In this document: piece after piece, positions 6,957-9,543 of the stretch
Numbering within the stretch: the first letter of the stretch is position 1
Layout of the letters: each line of letters opens with the position of its first letter
Origin: Candidatus Zixiibacteriota bacterium
GTDB lineage: Bacteria; Zixibacteria; MSB-5A5; WJJR01
Assembly (NCBI GenBank): GCA_014729565.1
Contig: WJJR01000508.1
Location: 1-9,543 of the forward strand
Length of the DNA stretch: 9,543 bases
Reading direction: 5' to 3'
Notes under the pieces: generated by a model
The model's database searches: none
Told to the model about the DNA's origin: nothing
What the model saw: only the letters and a program-made list of their open reading frames with translations
Position numbers and translations under genes: made by a program

Positions 6957-7108
6957 AGGAGGGTCTGTCACGCGGGAGTCCGGTGACGGCTCATGCTGAT
7001 GGATGACGGGCGAGGCCCTACTCGGATTCTGGTTCGACCAGGCGTCGCGTAGCGCTTTCCCACTCATCCGCAACATGTCAGTGTCACGCCGCCGCATGGG
7101 CCGCGCCC
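6957..7108 (+). promoter_or_regulatory. Structured leader between fabF and rnc, with an unused Shine-Dalgarno-like site
   Basis: This gap has no convincing gene. It contains AGGAGGG (6957-6963) with no ATG, GTG or TTG at a usable distance. A ~7-bp hairpin follows (CTGTCAC 6965-6971 with GTGACGG 6983-6989, including one G-U pair). There are also small stems GGGC/GCCC at 7008-7018, CTGG/CCAG around 7029-7041, and GGGC/GCCC at 7098-7108. In E. coli, RNase III cleaves a hairpin in its own leader to autoregulate, so a similar role is conceivable here but not shown. Confidence 0.35.
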
Positions 7109-7126
7109 GCAAGCTTGGCTGGTGAC

Positions 7127-7897
7127 ATGCGTTTTCGACTCGATTTCTGGAATCGGTTTAAGCGTCGCGCGCAACCAGAGGATGCGCCGCACCGCGAGAT
7201 TTTCGGCTACCGGTTTCGTAACCCGGACCTCCTTCGTGAGGCCCTGACTCACCGTTCCTACGCCAACAGTAACGGCACCGATCTGACGTACGAGCGGCTC
7301 GAGTTCCTCGGGGATTCGGTCCTCGGGGTTATCGTGGCGCGGTATTTGTTCAACAAGCACGAGGCGTTCTCCGAAGGCGAACTGACCAAGGCCAAAGCCG
7401 CTCTGGTCAATATCAAAGCCCTCACACAGGTCGCCCGCAAAGAGGGACTCGGCAAGTACATCCTGCTGTCACCGGAGGAAGAACGGGCGGGCGGGCGCAA
7501 TCGGCCGTCGATTCTTTCCGACGTGTTGGAGGCAGTGATCGGGGCGATTTATCTCGATGGCGGTATCGTGGCGGCATCCAATGTGATCGATCAGGTGCTC
7601 ATTCAGCGCTTTGCCAACGTTGACACGCGCCTGCTAAGTGTGAATCATAAAGGCGACCTGCTCGAGATGATGCAGGGCGAGGGGCACGGATTGCCGCGCT
7701 ACGAAGTTGTCAGCGAGACCGGCCCCGACCACGAGAAGGTGTTCACCGTCGCGGTGCACACCAACGGACGCGAAGTCGGACGCGGCGTCGGCTCGAACAA
7801 GAAAGACGCCGAGCAGAATGCTGCCCGTGAAGCCTTGCGCGTCCTGAAACGGGAACGGAAGGCAGCCAGGTCGGAAACATCACAGACGAGTCAATAA
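7127..7897 (+). CDS. rnc: Ribonuclease III
   Basis: RNase III cleaves double-stranded RNA and processes rRNA precursors and some mRNAs in the cytoplasm. The 256-residue product has a ~22-residue basic N-terminal tail, then the nuclease domain: FGYRFRNPDLLREALTHRSY (26-45), the signature YERLEFLGDSVLG with acidic residues E56, E59 and D63, SEGELTKAKAALV, and the second acidic pair D132/E135 in ILSDVLEAVIGAIYLDGG. A dsRNA-binding domain follows (about 174-242), ending in GVGSNKKDAEQNAAREAL. All catalytic residues are present. The start is uncertain: ATG 7127 and an in-frame TTG 7115 are the only options, neither has a good Shine-Dalgarno sequence, and an upstream stop at 7004 limits the frame. 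The acpP-fabF-rnc order is found in several phyla. etfB starts 17 nt downstream. Confidence 0.95.
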   Translation: MRFRLDFWNRFKRRAQPEDAPHREIFGYRFRNPDLLREALTHRSYANSNGTDLTYERLEFLGDSVLGVIVARYLFNKHEAFSEGELTKAKAALVNIKALTQVARKEGLGKYILLSPEEERAGGRNRPSILSDVLEAVIGAIYLDGGIVAASNVIDQVLIQRFANVDTRLLSVNHKGDLLEMMQGEGHGLPRYEVVSETGPDHEKVFTVAVHTNGREVGRGVGSNKKDAEQNAAREALRVLKRERKAARSETSQTSQ

Positions 7898-7914
7898 TCG
7901 AAAGGACTCCCAAT

Positions 7915-8694
7915 ATGAACATCGTCGTTTGCATCAAACAAGTACCGGAAATTGCACTTGTGCGCGTGGAACAGGATTCCGGGGTCGTCACACCCGACGG
8001 TCCGGGCACGATGAATCCATTCGATGAGTATGCAGTCGAAGAGGCCATTCGCCTGAAGGAACAACACGGTGGAAGCGTGACGGTGATGGGCTGTGGCGGC
8101 GATGATGCCATCTCCGGTTTGCGCGACGCCGTCGCGCTCGGCGCCGACAAAGCGGTCCTTCTGAAGGACGATGCGTTCAACGATTCTGACGGTACAGCGC
8201 TCGGCGCTATTCTCGCCGCCGGCATCAAGAAGCTTGGTGATGTCAACGTCGTCCTGTTCGGCAAGAACGCCGTCGATACCGATCGTTCGGTCGTTCCGGC
8301 CGCCACCGCCGGACATCTCGGCTGGCCGCAGGTGCTTTTCATCAAAAAGTTCGAGTCGATTGATGACAGCAAGGCGGTCGTGACGCGGATGACCGAAGAT
8401 GGCTACGACACGGTCGAAACACCACTTCCCGCCGTGATCAGCGTTGTCAAAGAGATCAACGAGCCGCGTCTCCCGTCGCTGAAAGGGAAGATGAAGTCGA
8501 AGAGCGCCCAGGCCGACACCTGGGGCGCGAGTGATCTCGGGCTTGATACGGGCACCCTCGGCCCAAACTCGCACACCAAGCACGGCACTGTCACCCCGCC
8601 GCCCCCGCGCAAGAAAGGGGAGATGCTCGAAGGCGATGCCGCCACTGTCGCCAATACGCTCTTCGAGAAGTTGCGGGAAGAGAAAGTTATTTGA
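7915..8694 (+). CDS. etfB: Electron transfer flavoprotein, beta subunit
   Basis: EtfB pairs with EtfA to form the FAD-containing ETF heterodimer that passes electrons from acyl-CoA and other dehydrogenases to the quinone pool, or bifurcates electrons in anaerobes. The 259-residue protein begins MNIVVCIKQVPE and has NPFDEYAVEEAIRLKE (34-49), a nucleotide-binding segment LFGKNAVDTDRSVVPAATAGHLGWPQ (114-139), and the family signature INEPRLPSLKGKMKSKSAQ (181-199). The C terminus PPPPRKKGEMLEGD is typical of the subunit arm that contacts EtfA. ATG 7915 follows AAAGGA (7901-7906) by 8 nt. etfA usually follows etfB directly, but here it does not; two unrelated short genes come next. Whether this ETF bifurcates cannot be decided from this subunit alone. 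Confidence 0.93.
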   Translation: MNIVVCIKQVPEIALVRVEQDSGVVTPDGPGTMNPFDEYAVEEAIRLKEQHGGSVTVMGCGGDDAISGLRDAVALGADKAVLLKDDAFNDSDGTALGAILAAGIKKLGDVNVVLFGKNAVDTDRSVVPAATAGHLGWPQVLFIKKFESIDDSKAVVTRMTEDGYDTVETPLPAVISVVKEINEPRLPSLKGKMKSKSAQADTWGASDLGLDTGTLGPNSHTKHGTVTPPPPRKKGEMLEGDAATVANTLFEKLREEKVI

Positions 8695-8722
8695 GCTCGG
8701 CATCAAAGGGAGCGTTCCCACT

Positions 8723-8983
8723 ATGCCGATAATCGCCGTCTTCTACGGGATTATCGTACGTATGTTTTATAAGGACCATGACCCTCCGCATTTTCACGCG
8801 GAGTATCAAGGCCAGTCAGGAAAGTTTGACTTTGACGGTACACTCATAGCGGGAGATATCCGATCTCGGACCGCTCTCAAGCTCATAGCGGAGTGGGCCG
8901 ACGCGCACAATGAGGAACTGATGGCAAACTGGGAGAAGGCTCGCCTCGGACTTCCGATTGAGCGCATCTCTCCCCTCGATTGA
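8723..8983 (+). CDS. DUF4160 domain protein
   Basis: An 86-residue protein of the DUF4160 family, which has no established function. The family signature is clear: an N-terminal MPIIAVFYGIIVRMFYKDHDPPHFHAEYQG-type block with a strongly conserved His/Asp/Pro cluster (residues about 18-26). A central strand region (SGKFDFDGTLIAGD) and the C-terminal helix ALKLIAEWADAHNEELMANWEKA follow. ATG 8723 has AAAGGGAG (8705-8712) 10 nt upstream. The frame is open further back into etfB, but that extension is an out-of-frame shadow. It is followed after 7 nt by a DUF2442 gene. The two families often occur side by side, and a toxin-antitoxin-like role has been suggested from such context; nothing in the sequence proves it. 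Confidence 0.88.
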   Translation: MPIIAVFYGIIVRMFYKDHDPPHFHAEYQGQSGKFDFDGTLIAGDIRSRTALKLIAEWADAHNEELMANWEKARLGLPIERISPLD

Positions 8984-8990
8984 GTCGCGT

Positions 8991-9236
8991 ATGCATCCAA
9001 ATCCTCTCGTCATCTCTGCCGACCACCGTGGTGATTTCAGAATCCATGTCGTGTTCAACGATGGAGTCGAGAAAACTCTGGACCTCCGTCACTGGTTGGA
9101 AGGTCCGATCTTCGAACCGCTCAAAGAGCTGAGCTATTTCAAACGGTTCTTTCTGGATGGTGGGACAATCGTCTGGCCGAACGGAGCGGATATTGCTCCC
9201 GAGGCTCTCTATGCGGCAGCCCTGAAGGCGTCTTGA
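8991..9236 (+). CDS. DUF2442 domain protein
   Basis: An 81-residue protein matching the DUF2442 pattern. It has an N-terminal strand region (LVISADHRGDFRIHVVFNDGVEKTLDLRHWL), then GPIFEPLKELSYFKRFFLDGGTIVWPNGADIAPEALY. The 'TIVWPNGADIAPE.LY' ending is the diagnostic motif. Structural members of the family are small alpha/beta proteins resembling the NE0471 N-terminal domain; function is unknown. ATG 8991 lies 7 nt after the DUF4160 stop and lacks a Shine-Dalgarno sequence, which suggests translation coupled to the upstream gene. An in-frame TTG at 8958 would overlap DUF4160 and is less likely. Confidence 0.85.
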   Translation: MHPNPLVISADHRGDFRIHVVFNDGVEKTLDLRHWLEGPIFEPLKELSYFKRFFLDGGTIVWPNGADIAPEALYAAALKAS

Positions 9237-9311
9237 GTATTCGCAGCCGTGGGTGCTCGGCCACCTCACTACTGCTCGAGCGCGGTGTATTCGGGATTTT
9301 GGAACTATATC

Positions 9312-9335
9312 TTGAGTGATGGTTTGAGTGATCCT
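9312..9335 (+). repeat. Two tandem copies of a 12-bp unit
   Basis: TTGAGTGATGGT (9312-9323) is followed directly by TTGAGTGATCCT (9324-9335), identical in the first nine bases and differing at two of the last three. It sits 52 bp before the probable start of the downstream membrane protein gene. It could be a binding site for a dimeric regulator, a replication slippage product, or coding sequence if that gene starts further upstream. Confidence 0.5.
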
Positions 9336-9386
9336 CGGCTCAGCGAAACCAAGAGCCCGCCGCATGTTGACCAGTCGAAAGTGATC

Positions 9387-9543
9387 ATGAAATGGGTGGC
9401 CCGCATCGCATCGTTGATGCTGTTCGCCTGGTCATTCTTCATTCTGGCATTATTCAGCAAGGGGGGATTAACTCATTCATCTGAAGCCGAATTGGCTATC
9501 ATTGCGCTGCTTCTGATCGCGTGTGGGCTCCCCTGGATTAGAC
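9387..9543 (+). CDS. Small membrane protein, N-terminal part (3' truncated)
   Basis: The frame runs off the window end after 52 residues. From ATG 9387 it reads MKWVARIASLMLFAWSFFILALF (first hydrophobic segment, about residues 4-23), a short polar loop KGGLTHSSEAE, then LAIIALLLIACGLPWI (second hydrophobic segment, about 36-51). A short basic start followed by two membrane helices suggests an inner-membrane protein with at least two spans. I do not recognise the family with confidence. No good Shine-Dalgarno sequence precedes ATG 9387. The frame is open upstream with GTG 9381, TTG 9324, TTG 9312 and GTG 9285 as alternative starts. The 150-nt gap after the DUF2442 gene holds a 12-bp tandem repeat but no clear promoter. 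Confidence 0.5.
   Translation, partial: MKWVARIASLMLFAWSFFILALFSKGGLTHSSEAELAIIALLLIACGLPWIR

Noticed and set aside
7029..7041. CTGGTTCGACCAG resembling a tRNA T-arm
   Set aside because: The loop would be only 5 nt with a 4-bp stem, and no D-arm, anticodon arm or acceptor stem can be built around it.
6993..7052. Short 19-codon frame (MLMDDGRGPTRILVRPGVA) before rnc
   Set aside because: The strong AGGAGGG is about 30 nt away, too far to serve it, and there is no recognisable similarity; chance is likely.
7891..8721. Long minus-strand open frame opposite etfB
   Set aside because: It mirrors etfB exactly and shows no recognisable motifs; etfB has family signatures and an RBS.
1..9543. Search for mobile elements, CRISPR arrays and foreign islands
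   Set aside because: No transposase, integrase, terminal inverted repeats or spaced repeats were seen; the region is mostly a conserved housekeeping cluster.

Overview
This window is a bacterial housekeeping locus. It holds the type II fatty-acid synthesis cluster in the conserved order yceD (DUF177) - rpmF - plsX - fabH - fabD - fabG - acpP - fabF - rnc, all on the + strand. Upstream is the 3' end of an HD-domain signalling protein. Downstream are an ETF beta-subunit gene, a DUF4160/DUF2442 pair and the start of a small membrane protein. The DNA is moderately GC-rich by eye, genes are tightly packed, and most starts have a clear Shine-Dalgarno sequence. The gene order resembles Firmicutes, Deltaproteobacteria and several uncultured phyla. 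The FabF active-site wording (VSACASAAHAI) recalls FCB-group homologues. My guess is an uncultured FCB-type or delta-like lineage (for example Zixibacteria), but the window has no marker that settles this.

Layout. 2-412 is the C-terminal end of an HD-domain response regulator, closed by a strong hairpin (418-460). 540-2451 carries yceD, rpmF and plsX, which link a ribosome-associated pair to the start of phospholipid synthesis. 2456-6947 carries fabH, fabD, fabG, acpP and fabF. FabD makes malonyl-ACP, FabH condenses it with acetyl-CoA, FabG reduces the ketoacyl-ACP, FabF elongates, AcpP carries every intermediate, and PlsX moves finished acyl chains to phosphate for glycerolipid synthesis. 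No fabI/fabK/fabL or fabZ/fabA lies in the window, so the enoyl-reductase and dehydratase steps are encoded elsewhere. 7127-7897 is rnc (RNase III), then etfB at 7915-8694.

After etfB the usual partner etfA is absent; instead there are two short genes of uncharacterised families (DUF4160, DUF2442). The window ends inside a gene for a hydrophobic protein with two predicted membrane segments.

I found no mobile element, CRISPR array, tRNA, rRNA or convincing new system. The points most worth a second look are non-coding: a nested hairpin plus -10 box between fabG and acpP, a structured 179-nt leader before rnc containing a Shine-Dalgarno sequence with no start codon, and a possibly leaderless promoter at yceD. 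The separation of etfB from etfA by the DUF4160/DUF2442 pair is also of interest.
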